Of a stretch of 43,767 nucleotides of DNA, positions 1 through 8,372 are shown piece by piece. The stretch's first letter is position 1. Each line of letters opens with the position of its first letter. This DNA comes from Psychrobacter sp. Pi2-52. GTDB taxonomy: Bacteria > Pseudomonadota > Gammaproteobacteria > Pseudomonadales > Moraxellaceae. Location of the stretch: positions 1 to 43,767 of the forward strand of contig NZ_CAJHBS010000025.1 of assembly GCF_904846705.1 (NCBI RefSeq), in the 5' to 3' direction. Below the pieces are notes generated by a model that did no database searches, was not told where the DNA came from, and saw only the letters and a program-made list of their open reading frames with translations. The position numbers were made by a program, and so were the translations under genes.

Positions 1-57
1 AACTATGGCTCACCATCTAATCAGCTGAAAACCTTGAGAAAATGGTGTGATATTTAA
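1..57 (+). CDS. Possible 3' end of a gene entering from the left edge
   Basis: Frame 1 is open from the window edge to a TAA at 55-57 and encodes 18 residues ending KTLRKWCDI. A strong hairpin terminator follows at 81-115, which is what one expects after a gene end. The fragment is too short to assign a family, and an open frame of this length can occur by chance. Confidence 0.25.
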   Translation, partial: NYGSPSNQLKTLRKWCDI

Positions 58-80
58 TCCTTATCTACTACAGCCCCAAT

Positions 81-115
81 AAAAAAGCTAAGACTTCAAT
101 AGTCTTAGCTTTTTT
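81..115. terminator. Bidirectional intrinsic terminator
   Basis: A perfect 15-bp stem (AAAAAAGCTAAGACT paired with its complement) closes a 5-nt loop, and the stem base gives a T-run on both strands. It lies between the possible gene end at 57 and the deacetylase stop at 152, so it can end transcription from both directions, including the four-gene lipid A-type unit on the minus strand. Confidence 0.85.
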
Positions 116-151
116 ATAGTGGGCAGGTTACAAGGTGTTATTAGCCAATAC

Positions 152-1102
152 TTAATTTATTGCTATATTATTTGACCAATTAACTAACTTCACGTCCTTC
201 CGTTGTATTAACTCTGAAAATTCATGGCTCATTAGCCAAGTATATTCCGTTTCTCTTGCTACTTTAATCTCATCTTGCCAGCTATTATCAGGTACAGCTG
301 GGTGGCACATAATAAGAGTGGTAGATAAATTAGTATGTATGGATGTAGGTATCTTTGCAAACATTGACGACAGACCAGTAGTACGTGGTGCTTTAATTAA
401 CCACTTTTCCCACAATAGGGCCAACTTTAGGCTATTCGCATTAAAATCATAAACACCACCAAAGTAATCATTGGTGGACATATGGTGATGTTCACACAGT
501 TTGCGCCAAGCATAACCACCGAGCACATAAATGACCCAGGACTTAAAATCATTGATTAATGGTGTGGTGATGCGCGCACTGATATCTGTCTGAGCGTTAT
601 TACCACCGTAGCGTCTGTTCAGCTCATTAGCTAAGCAATACCGAATAACAGGAAGCTGATGAATATGCTGGTGACCGTCAATAAAGACAGGCGCATGCCC
701 AAATTTATCTTCAAATGCATCGAGTTGCTGTTTTATAATATTAGTTACTTGCTCAGTATTAAGCTGGCGTAGATAGCTTGCTAAAATGAGAGATTTGAGA
801 GATCCTTGTAAGGATGAGCGAAACACTCCGGTTAAGTCCAAATGCAGACCAATGTCAATGTTCAGCTCAGAGAGCTTACGTATATCACCATCAGTAATGA
901 CGCCACCTACCATATAACTACTAGCACAGATACGGCGAAGCTCGGCAAGATGGATCACTGCTTCATTTACCGCACCAGATAATCCCAAGTCATCAACATT
1001 AATAATTACAGCACGCATGTTTTTTGATGGGTTAGTCTCATCGTCGTAAAATTTTCTTTTTTCGGACTCTTTGTTTTTAGACATAAGATTGCTTAGTATC
1101 AT
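152..1102 (-). CDS. ChbG/YdjC-family carbohydrate deacetylase (NaxD/LgmC-like)
   Basis: This is a predicted metal-dependent deacetylase acting on N-acetylated sugars. The family fold shows in NVDDLG near residues 35-40, GLHLDLTG, and DGHQHIHQLP, which together supply the Asp and His metal ligands. The ATG at 1102 overlaps the GtrA-gene TGA as ATGA, so translation is probably coupled; an internal ATG at 1018 would give a more typical N-terminus directly at MRAVIINVDD. Most YdjC proteins act on chito-oligosaccharides, but NaxD of Francisella removes the acetyl group from undecaprenyl-phosphate-GalNAc before lipid A modification. The neighbours here (GT39, GtrB-like GT2, GtrA) favour that second role. 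Family assignment is firm; the substrate is inferred. Confidence 0.88.
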   Translation of the reverse strand: MILSNLMSKNKESEKRKFYDDETNPSKNMRAVIINVDDLGLSGAVNEAVIHLAELRRICASSYMVGGVITDGDIRKLSELNIDIGLHLDLTGVFRSSLQGSLKSLILASYLRQLNTEQVTNIIKQQLDAFEDKFGHAPVFIDGHQHIHQLPVIRYCLANELNRRYGGNNAQTDISARITTPLINDFKSWVIYVLGGYAWRKLCEHHHMSTNDYFGGVYDFNANSLKLALLWEKWLIKAPRTTGLSSMFAKIPTSIHTNLSTTLIMCHPAVPDNSWQDEIKVARETEYTWLMSHEFSELIQRKDVKLVNWSNNIAIN

Positions 1103-1527
1103 GATTTGAATGCCCAAAACTTACCTAGAGCAAAAGTCATTATGGTAATAACTCCAGTGACTATGATCCATACCAGTATATAATAACGTTCGCCAAATAA
1201 GTTCAAACCAAGTAGAAACAGGGCTTGATTAGCAATAAATCCGGCTACGGAGCTGGCAAACCATTTCCCTAAAAATGGTAGTGACTGATGCCAAGGCTGA
1301 TATTTAGAAGAAGAGTCTGACTGAGAAAAAGTCAGATAAAAATGTCCCAAAAAACTCACCGAAAATGCGACTAGAAAAGCCATAGCATTAGCCCAAGCGG
1401 GCGTAATGGAAGTAACGCTAACAATACTGACCAATACTAAAAAGTGTACTAATGCTGCGCATGCACCGACGACTAGGAACCATAGCGCTTGCCGAGATGC
1501 AACGTTTTTCATAGCAATTTTATTCAC
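1099..1527 (-). CDS. GtrA-family small membrane protein, putative polyprenyl-P-sugar flippase
   Basis: The 142-residue protein has four hydrophobic segments, as in GtrA/DPMS3-like proteins, which are thought to flip or assist polyprenyl-phosphate-sugar intermediates across the inner membrane. The longest start is a GTG at 1527 that overlaps the end of the upstream GT2 gene; an ATG at 1512 beginning MKNVASRQ is also possible. The 3' end overlaps the deacetylase start by 4 bases. GtrA next to a GtrB-like GT2 is the standard pairing. Its place in a set with a GT39 enzyme and a deacetylase parallels LgmD of the Bordetella lipid A system. Flippase activity is inferred from the family. Confidence 0.88.
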   Translation of the reverse strand: MNKIAMKNVASRQALWFLVVGACAALVHFLVLVSIVSVTSITPAWANAMAFLVAFSVSFLGHFYLTFSQSDSSSKYQPWHQSLPFLGKWFASSVAGFIANQALFLLGLNLFGERYYILVWIIVTGVITIMTFALGKFWAFKS

Positions 1528-2635
1528 TTATTTGGCTATCAAAATGTTTGTTTATGATATGTGTAGGATCTGTGTTTCTAAGCGAGTTAGCATGATTGCT
1601 GCTAGGCCTAATACTAATGGTTTCATTAATCAAGTATAGTGGACGCTGTTTGACTTCTTCATATAGTCTACCGACATATTCGCCAATTACGCCAATACAG
1701 ACCAACTGGATACCAGTTGAAAACATAATACCAGCTGCAACCGTTGCCCAGCCATCGACATTGTTTCCGAAAAGCAAAGTCTCAATGACGATGTATAAGC
1801 CGTACAAAAAAGCTAAAGCGCTAACCACGAAACCCATTCTTGATATCAATCGTAAGGGTTTTTGTGAAAAAGAGGTAATACCCACTATCGCCAGCTCAAA
1901 GAGGCTTCCAAAATTAAATTTACTTACACCAGTTCCGCGATTATCTGCAGTGAATGGTAAGTAGACGGTATTAAATCCTACCCAAGCATAGAGACCTTTC
2001 ATAAACCGTTGGCGTTCAGGTAGTGAGCGTAGCGCCAGTACTACTTTACGATTCATCACTCGAAAGTCACCTGCATTGGGACGAATCTCATAACGCTGTT
2101 TGTCTTGAATGAAATGATAGAAGCTGCTTTTAAACGCTTTTGCTAGACGGCTCTCATGAGGCCGATTAGCTTGAATCCCAGCAACCATATCAAGATCTGA
2201 CTGCTCAATCATGCTTAGCATTTGCCGCAATACTGATAGAGGGTGTTGACCATCAGCATCCAGCATTGCCACTAAGTCGCCCTGGGACTGGGCTAGTCCG
2301 GCACTAAGTGCTGGCTCCTTGCCAAAGTTACGAGACAGACGTATCAAATGCAAATCGGTATTGTCTGGACAGGCAGTCATCGACGTGGCGACCACTTCTA
2401 TTAGATTATCAGAGCTTCCATCATCAACAATAATAATCTCACACTTTACAGACTCTAGTTTACCTGTTATTTCTATAACATCATTATTTTCTGGTGTGTT
2501 CAACGTTTTAGTAAACACGAACAACGTTGGTAAGAATGCCTGTAACGCTTCGGCATCATTATAGACCGGTATAATAATAGATAAATAAGGTAGTTTTGAG
2601 TCATGAAGATTATTTTGAGACATAAAGGCACTCAT
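1520..2635 (-). CDS. GtrB/ArnC-like GT2 polyprenyl-phosphate glycosyltransferase
   Basis: The N-terminal GT-A domain has SIIIPVYND, VDDGSSDN and the nucleotide/metal site LDADGQHP (DAD at about 126-128), then NFGKEPALSAG and NRGTGVSKFN. Two C-terminal membrane helices follow, as in GtrB, DPMS and ArnC. Such enzymes move a sugar from a nucleotide donor to undecaprenyl phosphate on the cytoplasmic face. The chosen ATG at 2635 forms TGATG with the stop of the GT39 gene; an ATG at 2623 (MSQNN) is the alternative. About 25 extra residues separate the first strand from VDDGSS, longer than usual. With the deacetylase nearby, the transferred sugar is probably GlcNAc or GalNAc, but the sequence alone does not show which. 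Confidence 0.9.
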   Translation of the reverse strand: MSAFMSQNNLHDSKLPYLSIIIPVYNDAEALQAFLPTLFVFTKTLNTPENNDVIEITGKLESVKCEIIIVDDGSSDNLIEVVATSMTACPDNTDLHLIRLSRNFGKEPALSAGLAQSQGDLVAMLDADGQHPLSVLRQMLSMIEQSDLDMVAGIQANRPHESRLAKAFKSSFYHFIQDKQRYEIRPNAGDFRVMNRKVVLALRSLPERQRFMKGLYAWVGFNTVYLPFTADNRGTGVSKFNFGSLFELAIVGITSFSQKPLRLISRMGFVVSALAFLYGLYIVIETLLFGNNVDGWATVAAGIMFSTGIQLVCIGVIGEYVGRLYEEVKQRPLYLINETISIRPSSNHANSLRNTDPTHIINKHFDSQISE

Positions 2636-4197
2636 CAAGGTGGAACGTTGCGGAAACAATGAATGGGGACATAAGCAACCCAGTTTACCATTAATGGTTT
2701 AGTAATATTTGTATCTCGCCATGCAATTTGCCATTGACCCTGTTGTTTTATTAATGCATCAGTGTCATTTGCAATAGGGTTGCTAACATCAGCTACTTTG
2801 CTATCAAGTACAGTTAGTTTATTTAGTAAGGGTAACAGCACATGATCATCGTTTTGCCATATTACTAACGTACCATTTTTTTGTAGTCTTTCCGCATTCA
2901 TCCATGGTGAGTGGCTAGCAGGACCTGAGATCATTAGAGAGGGGAAGTCACTATTCATCGCAACTAAAGCACTTAGCCAGCGGTCACCTGAAATGCTGTC
3001 GAGTGAGCAACTACTAAGCGTCTGCCAAGTCTCTATTGCTTGATTAGTTAGTTTCTGCTCTGGCCATTGCATACGAGAGGCTTTATGACGTATTTGATCA
3101 CCAAGACCAATATAAATAAAACTTAGAACCGTTGCTAGTGTTAGCCAAGTGACAAGCGATTTACGTAGTCTGGCAATAGTAAATACTTGAGAAGCCGATG
3201 CAATGAAGGACGCTGCTAGCAGTCCTGACAGTGCCCACATCGGCATGCCCCACATGTCTCTCAGGCCAACCCCAAACACCAAGCTTAATATCACTACTAC
3301 AACCAGCGGTGATAAATACATATACCATAGCAGTGACGCACCATCAGGTAATCTTTGTCTATATTTATTGATGCCTAATAGTTTTTTTCGATTAAAGGCT
3401 AGCATAATTAGTAGTGGAATATGAGCACCGAGCTGCGCGACAATAAAGTTCACCCAACTAAAATGTCGTTGAACATTACTTGCTGCTTCACTGATATCTT
3501 GCGCACGACCATTTGCATAACTCAGTGGCAACCAATCATGGTTTATCAACCAATATAAGTGCGGTGCAAATATTGCCAACATAATGAACGCTGCTAACCA
3601 AGGTTTTGGCTGCTTTAATAAGGGCCATTGCCTTGGTAGTATGAAATACAATGCCATTGGTATGAGTAAAAATATTACGGTGTACTTGATCAGCATGCCG
3701 ATACCCCCAAGCACACCGAGAAATACCCAATCTCTGAGACGGTTTTGAGTCAGCGATTGATAAAATGCTAAGTATAGTCCTGCCCAAATAGGGAACTGGG
3801 CAACATTATGATTAAACTCAAGGCTAGGATAAGTATAGTAGATAACGGCTAAGGTTAACGAGCTGCCAAGTAGAGCGATCGCAGGTGACCAGAGTTTTTT
3901 GCCTAATTGATAAATAAAAAACAGCGTTAACAAAACACATAGTTGACTAAGTATATAAGGACCAATATGGCCCAGAAGTTGATAAGAGCTGTATAATATC
4001 CATGATGAAAAGGGGGGGTGTTTATAGTAGCCCCATTGCCACTCGCTGCCCCAATTGATGCCTTCACTCACATCTAAAGGTACGCTGCTAGCGAGAAAGG
4101 TAGGTAATATACTCCAGACGGTAAAATATAAGCATACAAATACAAAAAATAGTCGCCATTGCTTAAAAGAGCTTTGCAGCTGATGCTGATCGGACAT
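2635..4197 (-). CDS. GT39-family ArnT-like integral membrane glycosyltransferase
   Basis: This 520-residue protein has about a dozen hydrophobic segments and a C-terminal periplasmic-type domain. The first periplasmic loop carries D42 and E45 followed by YYKHPP at 57-62, the arrangement seen in ArnT/FlmK/LgmB-type enzymes that use undecaprenyl-phosphate sugars as donors. Those enzymes attach amino sugars to lipid A phosphates on the periplasmic side. It is the first gene of a four-gene minus-strand unit whose members overlap or abut, and two palindromes lie upstream. The acceptor could be lipid A, core sugar or protein; lipid A is preferred because of the deacetylase and GtrA partners. Confidence 0.87.
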   Translation of the reverse strand: MSDQHQLQSSFKQWRLFFVFVCLYFTVWSILPTFLASSVPLDVSEGINWGSEWQWGYYKHPPFSSWILYSSYQLLGHIGPYILSQLCVLLTLFFIYQLGKKLWSPAIALLGSSLTLAVIYYTYPSLEFNHNVAQFPIWAGLYLAFYQSLTQNRLRDWVFLGVLGGIGMLIKYTVIFLLIPMALYFILPRQWPLLKQPKPWLAAFIMLAIFAPHLYWLINHDWLPLSYANGRAQDISEAASNVQRHFSWVNFIVAQLGAHIPLLIMLAFNRKKLLGINKYRQRLPDGASLLWYMYLSPLVVVVILSLVFGVGLRDMWGMPMWALSGLLAASFIASASQVFTIARLRKSLVTWLTLATVLSFIYIGLGDQIRHKASRMQWPEQKLTNQAIETWQTLSSCSLDSISGDRWLSALVAMNSDFPSLMISGPASHSPWMNAERLQKNGTLVIWQNDDHVLLPLLNKLTVLDSKVADVSNPIANDTDALIKQQGQWQIAWRDTNITKPLMVNWVAYVPIHCFRNVPP

Positions 4198-4228
4198 GGA
4201 TAAACTCGCACATATATTATGAATGCTA

Positions 4229-4250
4229 ATATGTAAGCTCGCTTACATAT
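4229..4250. promoter_or_regulatory. Perfect 10-bp inverted repeat 32 nt upstream of the GT39 start
   Basis: ATATGTAAGC and GCTTACATAT face each other across a 2-nt spacer. The location between the likely promoter and the GT39 start codon suggests an operator or a 5'-leader hairpin. There is no T-run, so it is not a terminator. Confidence 0.5.
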
Positions 4251-4282
4251 CAACTGTATTAAATAGTTCGTGTGCATTGTAG

Positions 4283-4302
4283 ACAATTATAGATATAATT
4301 GT
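4283..4302. promoter_or_regulatory. Perfect 9-bp inverted repeat overlapping a possible -10 box
   Basis: ACAATTATA and TATAATTGT flank a 2-nt centre. Read on the minus strand it contains TATAAT, so it could overlap the promoter of the four-gene unit and act as a repressor site. AT-rich DNA makes chance palindromes more likely, hence modest confidence. Confidence 0.4.
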
Positions 4303-4441
4303 GAAACTATATTTAAACTGTTAGTAATAATCTGAAAGAGGTGCAAACTACCAAAAATAGTAAATTGAAGGTTAACAACTATTTGAGAATCTATTTATAT
4401 ATTTATCACATACTGGATATAAATATATGCAAGGTTACTAG

Positions 4442-4615
4442 TGGAGTTTTGAGATAGGTACCGCTGCTGAAGTTACTCCTATCTGTGAATATGACGACCG
4501 TATCTTCGGTAATGGTGACCGCGGTGAGTTGACTGGGAAGCTACAAATCCTATACTTTGATGTGGACCATGGTCGTAATGAGAAATATATGGACTGGTTA
4601 AGTTTTATTGATTAA
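4442..4615 (+). pseudogene. ilvE: 3' remnant of a branched-chain amino acid aminotransferase gene (ilvE)
   Basis: The plus strand reads GTAAEVTPICEYDD, then GELTGKLQ, and ends MDWLSFID before a TAA at 4613. This matches the C-terminal end of class IV branched-chain aminotransferases, where GTAAEITP is a hallmark and the protein ends in W-x-x-x-(I/V)-(D/N). Only about 57 codons remain. The rest of the gene, including the PLP lysine, is absent and no start precedes it. A terminator follows at 4638. It is best read as a gene fragment left by recombination next to the polysaccharide cluster; a complete ilvE is expected elsewhere in the genome. Confidence 0.85.
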
Positions 4616-4637
4616 TAATGCCGTTATTTTAAAGACC

Positions 4638-4669
4638 AAAAAGGCTGTACATAATTGTTCAGCCTTTTT
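4638..4669. terminator. Terminator after the ilvE remnant
   Basis: AAAAAGGCTG pairs with CAGCCTTTTT around a 12-nt loop, giving a T-run on either strand. It sits 22 bases after the ilvE stop, so it is probably the original ilvE terminator. It could also catch minus-strand transcripts from rfbC. Confidence 0.8.
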
Positions 4670-4798
4670 GTATGATTGACCAGTATCTTTGTAAAAATTA
4701 TCATTCCCGATAATAGGGGAGTTTAGTATTTGTCTTTTTTATCTTCAAAAAAATAATACTAGTAGTAATAACCATTAGTTAGAAGATAGGGCATGGAA

Positions 4799-5371
4799 TT
4801 AGAAAATTTCATTCATCATCTTGGCTTGCTCAAAAGTTAAGCCTTCCTTATCTTTCTCAGTTAGCTTGAGTTCTAAACCCTCAACTGGCCAATCAATATT
4901 CAGGCTATCATCATTCCATAGAATAGTTCTCTCACTTTCTTTGTGATAATAGCTAGTGGTTTTATACAAAAACTGAGTATTATCTTCGAGTGCGATAAAA
5001 CCATGTGCAAATCCTGCAGGTATCCAAAATTGACGATGATTAGTGGCTGTTAATTCTACACCTACCCATTGACCAAAAGTAGATGAGTTTTGGCGAATAT
5101 CTACCGCTACATCCCAAGCTCGTCCTTGTACCACGCGCACAAGCTTGGCTTGAGAAAAAGGGTTTAGTTGATAGTGCAAACCACGTAGTACCCCTTTTTC
5201 AGAGCTGGAATGATTGTCTTGGACAAAATGTGGTGCCTCAAACCCACGCTCATTCAAAATATCGACAAAGACTTTTTGATTAAAGCTTTCCATAAACCAG
5301 CCACGGTCATCCTCAAAAACGTGGGGTTCAAGGATTAACAATTCTGGTATCTTGGTTTCAATAATATTCAT
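4799..5371 (-). CDS. rfbC: dTDP-4-dehydrorhamnose 3,5-epimerase
   Basis: The enzyme epimerises dTDP-4-keto-6-deoxy-D-glucose at C3 and C5, the third step of dTDP-L-rhamnose synthesis. The cupin-fold motifs FEDDRGWFMESFN (19-31), VLRGLHYQ (61-68, with the catalytic-region His66) and VAVDIR are present, and 190 residues is the normal length. It is the last gene of the minus-strand rfbBDAC group, 27 bases after rfbA, and closes the whole polysaccharide cluster. Confidence 0.96.
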   Translation of the reverse strand: MNIIETKIPELLILEPHVFEDDRGWFMESFNQKVFVDILNERGFEAPHFVQDNHSSSEKGVLRGLHYQLNPFSQAKLVRVVQGRAWDVAVDIRQNSSTFGQWVGVELTATNHRQFWIPAGFAHGFIALEDNTQFLYKTTSYYHKESERTILWNDDSLNIDWPVEGLELKLTEKDKEGLTFEQAKMMNEIF

Positions 5372-5398
5372 AATGCATATACTAATACAGTCATAAAG

Positions 5399-6289
5399 TT
5401 AGTGTTGATGCTCTTGATGTAATTTTAACAAGTACTGCCCATAACCTGTCTTTTTGAAAAAGTTCGCACGTTCTAGCAATTGAGAGTCATCAATCCAGCC
5501 GTTGTGATAAGAAATTTCTTCAAGGCAGGCTATTTTTAGACCTTGACGATGTTCAATAGTTTGCACAAATTGCCCAGCCTCTAGTAATGAATCGTGAGTA
5601 CCCGTATCTAGCCAAGCAAAACCACGTCCTAGAAGTTCTACATTAAGTTGCTGTTGCTCTAAGTAAGCATTGTTAATGTCAGTAATCTCTAACTCACCCC
5701 GATGTGATGGTTGCACATTTTTAGCAATATCTACCACTTGATTGTCATAAAAATATAAACCGGTCACTGCATAATTTGACTTAGGATGATTTGGCTTCTC
5801 TTCAATACTTAGTGCTTTACCATCTTGGTCAAACTCTACTACGCCAAAACGCTCAGGATCACTCACATAGTAACCGAATACGGTCGCTCCTGCTTCTTGT
5901 TCAGTAGCTCGGATTAACTGCTTACTAAAGCTTTGCCCGTAGAAAATGTTATCCCCTAATACTAAGCAAACATTATCGTCGCCAATAAAATCTTCACCCA
6001 AAATAAATGCTTGAGCTAGGCCATCAGGTGAAGGCTGGACTTTATAGGATAGTTTTATCCCTAGATCATCGCCATTACCAAGTAGCTTTTCAAAATTTGG
6101 TAAGTCTTCTGGAGTGGATATGATTAGAATTTCACGAATGCCTGCGAGCATTAGTACCGATAAAGGATAATAAATCATAGGCTTATCATATATCGGAAGA
6201 AGCTGTTTCGATGTACCTAGAGTGATAGGGTGCAAGCGTGAACCGGAACCCCCAGCAAGAATAATCCCTTTACGGTTAGTTTGAATCAT
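5399..6289 (-). CDS. rfbA: Glucose-1-phosphate thymidylyltransferase
   Basis: This enzyme makes dTDP-glucose from dTTP and glucose 1-phosphate, the entry to both deoxysugar branches here. The nucleotidyltransferase signature [11 protein letters not shown] (about 13-23), [17 protein letters not shown] and [11 protein letters not shown] are visible. The ATG at 6289 forms ATGA with the rfbD stop, which supports this start over an upstream in-frame codon and gives 296 residues, the usual size. Its product feeds RfbB and then either RfbC/RfbD or FdtA/FdtB/FdtC. Confidence 0.96.
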   Translation of the reverse strand: MIQTNRKGIILAGGSGSRLHPITLGTSKQLLPIYDKPMIYYPLSVLMLAGIREILIISTPEDLPNFEKLLGNGDDLGIKLSYKVQPSPDGLAQAFILGEDFIGDDNVCLVLGDNIFYGQSFSKQLIRATEQEAGATVFGYYVSDPERFGVVEFDQDGKALSIEEKPNHPKSNYAVTGLYFYDNQVVDIAKNVQPSHRGELEITDINNAYLEQQQLNVELLGRGFAWLDTGTHDSLLEAGQFVQTIEHRQGLKIACLEEISYHNGWIDDSQLLERANFFKKTGYGQYLLKLHQEHQH

Positions 6290-7230
6290 GATAATAGCTC
6301 TCCTAGTACTTGAGCAACACCTTGTTGCCAATGTGGCAAGTGCAGTTGGAAGTGGGTTTGTAGTTTTTCAGTATTTAAACGCGAGTTGAGCGGACGTTTT
6401 GCAGGGGTAGGGTATTCTGATGTTGGAATAGGATTCAGCTGCTTTATTAGTAGTTCTGTACCGATATCTTTTTGCACGGTCGCAAAGATAAACTGAGCAT
6501 AATCAAACCAAGAACATTCACCTTTTGCTGCTAAGTTGTAATGTCCAAGCAGGCTGCTGGATTGTTTGTTTAGTAAATAGTAACGTAGTGCTTGTGCTGT
6601 AATATCAGCAATTAAAGCTGCCCCCGTTGGAGCACCAATCTGATCAGCGATAATATTAAGCTCTTCTTTGCTTTGAGCAAGTTTTAACATGGTTTTGATA
6701 AAGTTATTACCATGTGCGCCATACACCCAACTGGTACGAAAGTTAATAAACCTCGCACCGCTTTTCTCTAATGCAATTTCTCCATCATACTTAGTCCTGC
6801 CATAGTTATTTATAGGCATTCTATCATCTATTTCTGACCTAGGCATATCTAGAGTGCCATCAAATACATAGTCACTAGAGTAATTAATTAGCAAGCTATT
6901 ATACTGTTCAGACATAGTAGCTAAATGCTCAACAGCTATATGGTTGATTAAATCGGCCTGCTCATAATCACTTTCAGCGTTATCTACAGCAGTATAAGCG
7001 GCGGCGTTGATAACTATATCAGGCTCTATGGTAGCATAGAGCTTTTCTATAGCGGCAAAGTTGGTTATATCACCACACAACCCATTATCATTTATTTGAC
7101 GATCTAGTGAAATAACGTGTCCTAACGGTTGCAGTGCACGCTGTAACTCCCAGCCAACTTGACCATTTTTACCCAGTAATACAATTTTCATAATCGTTTT
7201 GTCAGTCTTTTTATTAGTTTTATCTATCAT
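6286..7230 (-). CDS. rfbD: dTDP-4-dehydrorhamnose reductase
   Basis: The last step of dTDP-L-rhamnose synthesis, an NAD(P)H-dependent reduction. The Rossmann motif [10 protein letters not shown], the stretch [21 protein letters not shown] and the YGRTKYDGE (YxxxK) active site are present. The ATG at 7230 overlaps the rfbB stop as ATGA but adds a lysine-rich stretch of 13 residues before [13 protein letters not shown]; the internal ATG at 7191 matches the usual N-terminus. I keep the coupled start but either is possible. Confidence 0.95.
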   Translation of the reverse strand: MIDKTNKKTDKTIMKIVLLGKNGQVGWELQRALQPLGHVISLDRQINDNGLCGDITNFAAIEKLYATIEPDIVINAAAYTAVDNAESDYEQADLINHIAVEHLATMSEQYNSLLINYSSDYVFDGTLDMPRSEIDDRMPINNYGRTKYDGEIALEKSGARFINFRTSWVYGAHGNNFIKTMLKLAQSKEELNIIADQIGAPTGAALIADITAQALRYYLLNKQSSSLLGHYNLAAKGECSWFDYAQFIFATVQKDIGTELLIKQLNPIPTSEYPTPAKRPLNSRLNTEKLQTHFQLHLPHWQQGVAQVLGELLS

Positions 7231-8291
7231 TGATACTGCTGAGTTACCCAGTGTTGATACTCACCACTCTGCACATGCTCAACCCATTCTGAATTGTTTA
7301 GATACCATAGGACGGTTTGGCGTAAACCTGAACTGAATGTTTCTTGTGGTGTCCATCCTAATGATTGCTGAATTTTACTGGCGTCAATGGCATAACGCAA
7401 GTCATGTCCAGGACGATCTTTTACATAGGTGATAAGTTCATTATAACTTGTAACACCGTGAGGTTTATAAGGTGCCAGTTCTTCTAATAATGCACAGATC
7501 GTTTGCACGACCTCAATATTAGTATGCTCATTGTGTCCACCAATATTATAAGTTTCACCTATCTTACCTTCGGTAGCGACTAAGTATAAGGCACGGGCAT
7601 GATCTTCAACGTATAACCAATCTCGAATCTGTTGCCCATTGCCGTATACAGGTAGAGGTTTACCCGCTAAGGCATTTAGAATGACTAACGGTATTAGCTT
7701 TTCTGGGAAATGATAAGGACCGTAGTTGTTAGAGCAGTTGGTAATTACCACTGGCAGGCCATAAGTCCGATTCCAAGCACGTACGAGATGGTCTGAGCTG
7801 GCCTTACTAGCTGAGTAGGGAGAACTTGGTGCATACGGAGTTGTTTCAAGAAATAAATCATCTGTGCCTTCTAAATCTCCGTAGACTTCATCAGTTGAAA
7901 TATGATGAAAACGGAAGTTGCTTTTTTTATCACTGCTTAGCGTTTCATAGTAATGTCTAGCCACTTCTAATAGGGTATGCGTGCCAATAATATTGGTTTG
8001 CATGAATGCAGCTGAACCAGTGATAGAACGGTCAACGTGCGACTCTGCTGCTAAGTGCATCACGATATCTGGCTGAAAATCAGCAAAGTGTACTTCGATA
8101 GCTTGTTGATCGCAAATATCGGTTTGAGAAAACTGATAACGTGTGCTATCTGATACGCTAGCTAAAGACTCTAGATTACCAGCGTAGGTGAGCTTATCTA
8201 TATTTAAAACTTTATCTGTGGTGTTAGCTATAATATGACGAATAACGGCTGAACCGATAAAGCCTGCGCCGCCTGTGATTAGTATATTCAT
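7227..8291 (-). CDS. rfbB: dTDP-glucose 4,6-dehydratase
   Basis: It converts dTDP-glucose to dTDP-4-keto-6-deoxyglucose, the branch point between rhamnose and the 3-amino sugars. The NAD site TGGAGFIG (6-13), the catalytic STDEVYG (132-138) and YSASK (Y159, K163) are all intact and the length of 354 matches the family. It opens the rfbBDAC group, with 81 bases to the upstream GT2 gene; that gap could hold a local promoter, but none is clear. Confidence 0.97.
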   Translation of the reverse strand: MNILITGGAGFIGSAVIRHIIANTTDKVLNIDKLTYAGNLESLASVSDSTRYQFSQTDICDQQAIEVHFADFQPDIVMHLAAESHVDRSITGSAAFMQTNIIGTHTLLEVARHYYETLSSDKKSNFRFHHISTDEVYGDLEGTDDLFLETTPYAPSSPYSASKASSDHLVRAWNRTYGLPVVITNCSNNYGPYHFPEKLIPLVILNALAGKPLPVYGNGQQIRDWLYVEDHARALYLVATEGKIGETYNIGGHNEHTNIEVVQTICALLEELAPYKPHGVTSYNELITYVKDRPGHDLRYAIDASKIQQSLGWTPQETFSSGLRQTVLWYLNNSEWVEHVQSGEYQHWVTQQYQ

Positions 8292-8372
8292 GGGTGTATC
8301 ACCGTAGTTAAACTTCGTTATAATACTGCTCTTGCAATTAGATTTATGATCATGTCTCTAAAGTAGGATCCG

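Larger units (their letters stand above)
4198..4798. other. 601-bp intergenic region between the lipid A-type unit and rfbC
   Basis: The stretch contains two palindromes upstream of the GT39 gene, the promoter region of that unit, a broken ilvE 3' fragment on the plus strand and one terminator. Nothing recognisable is seen in 4670-4798, which is AT-rich and may hold the 3' untranslated region of rfbC. Confidence 0.7.
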
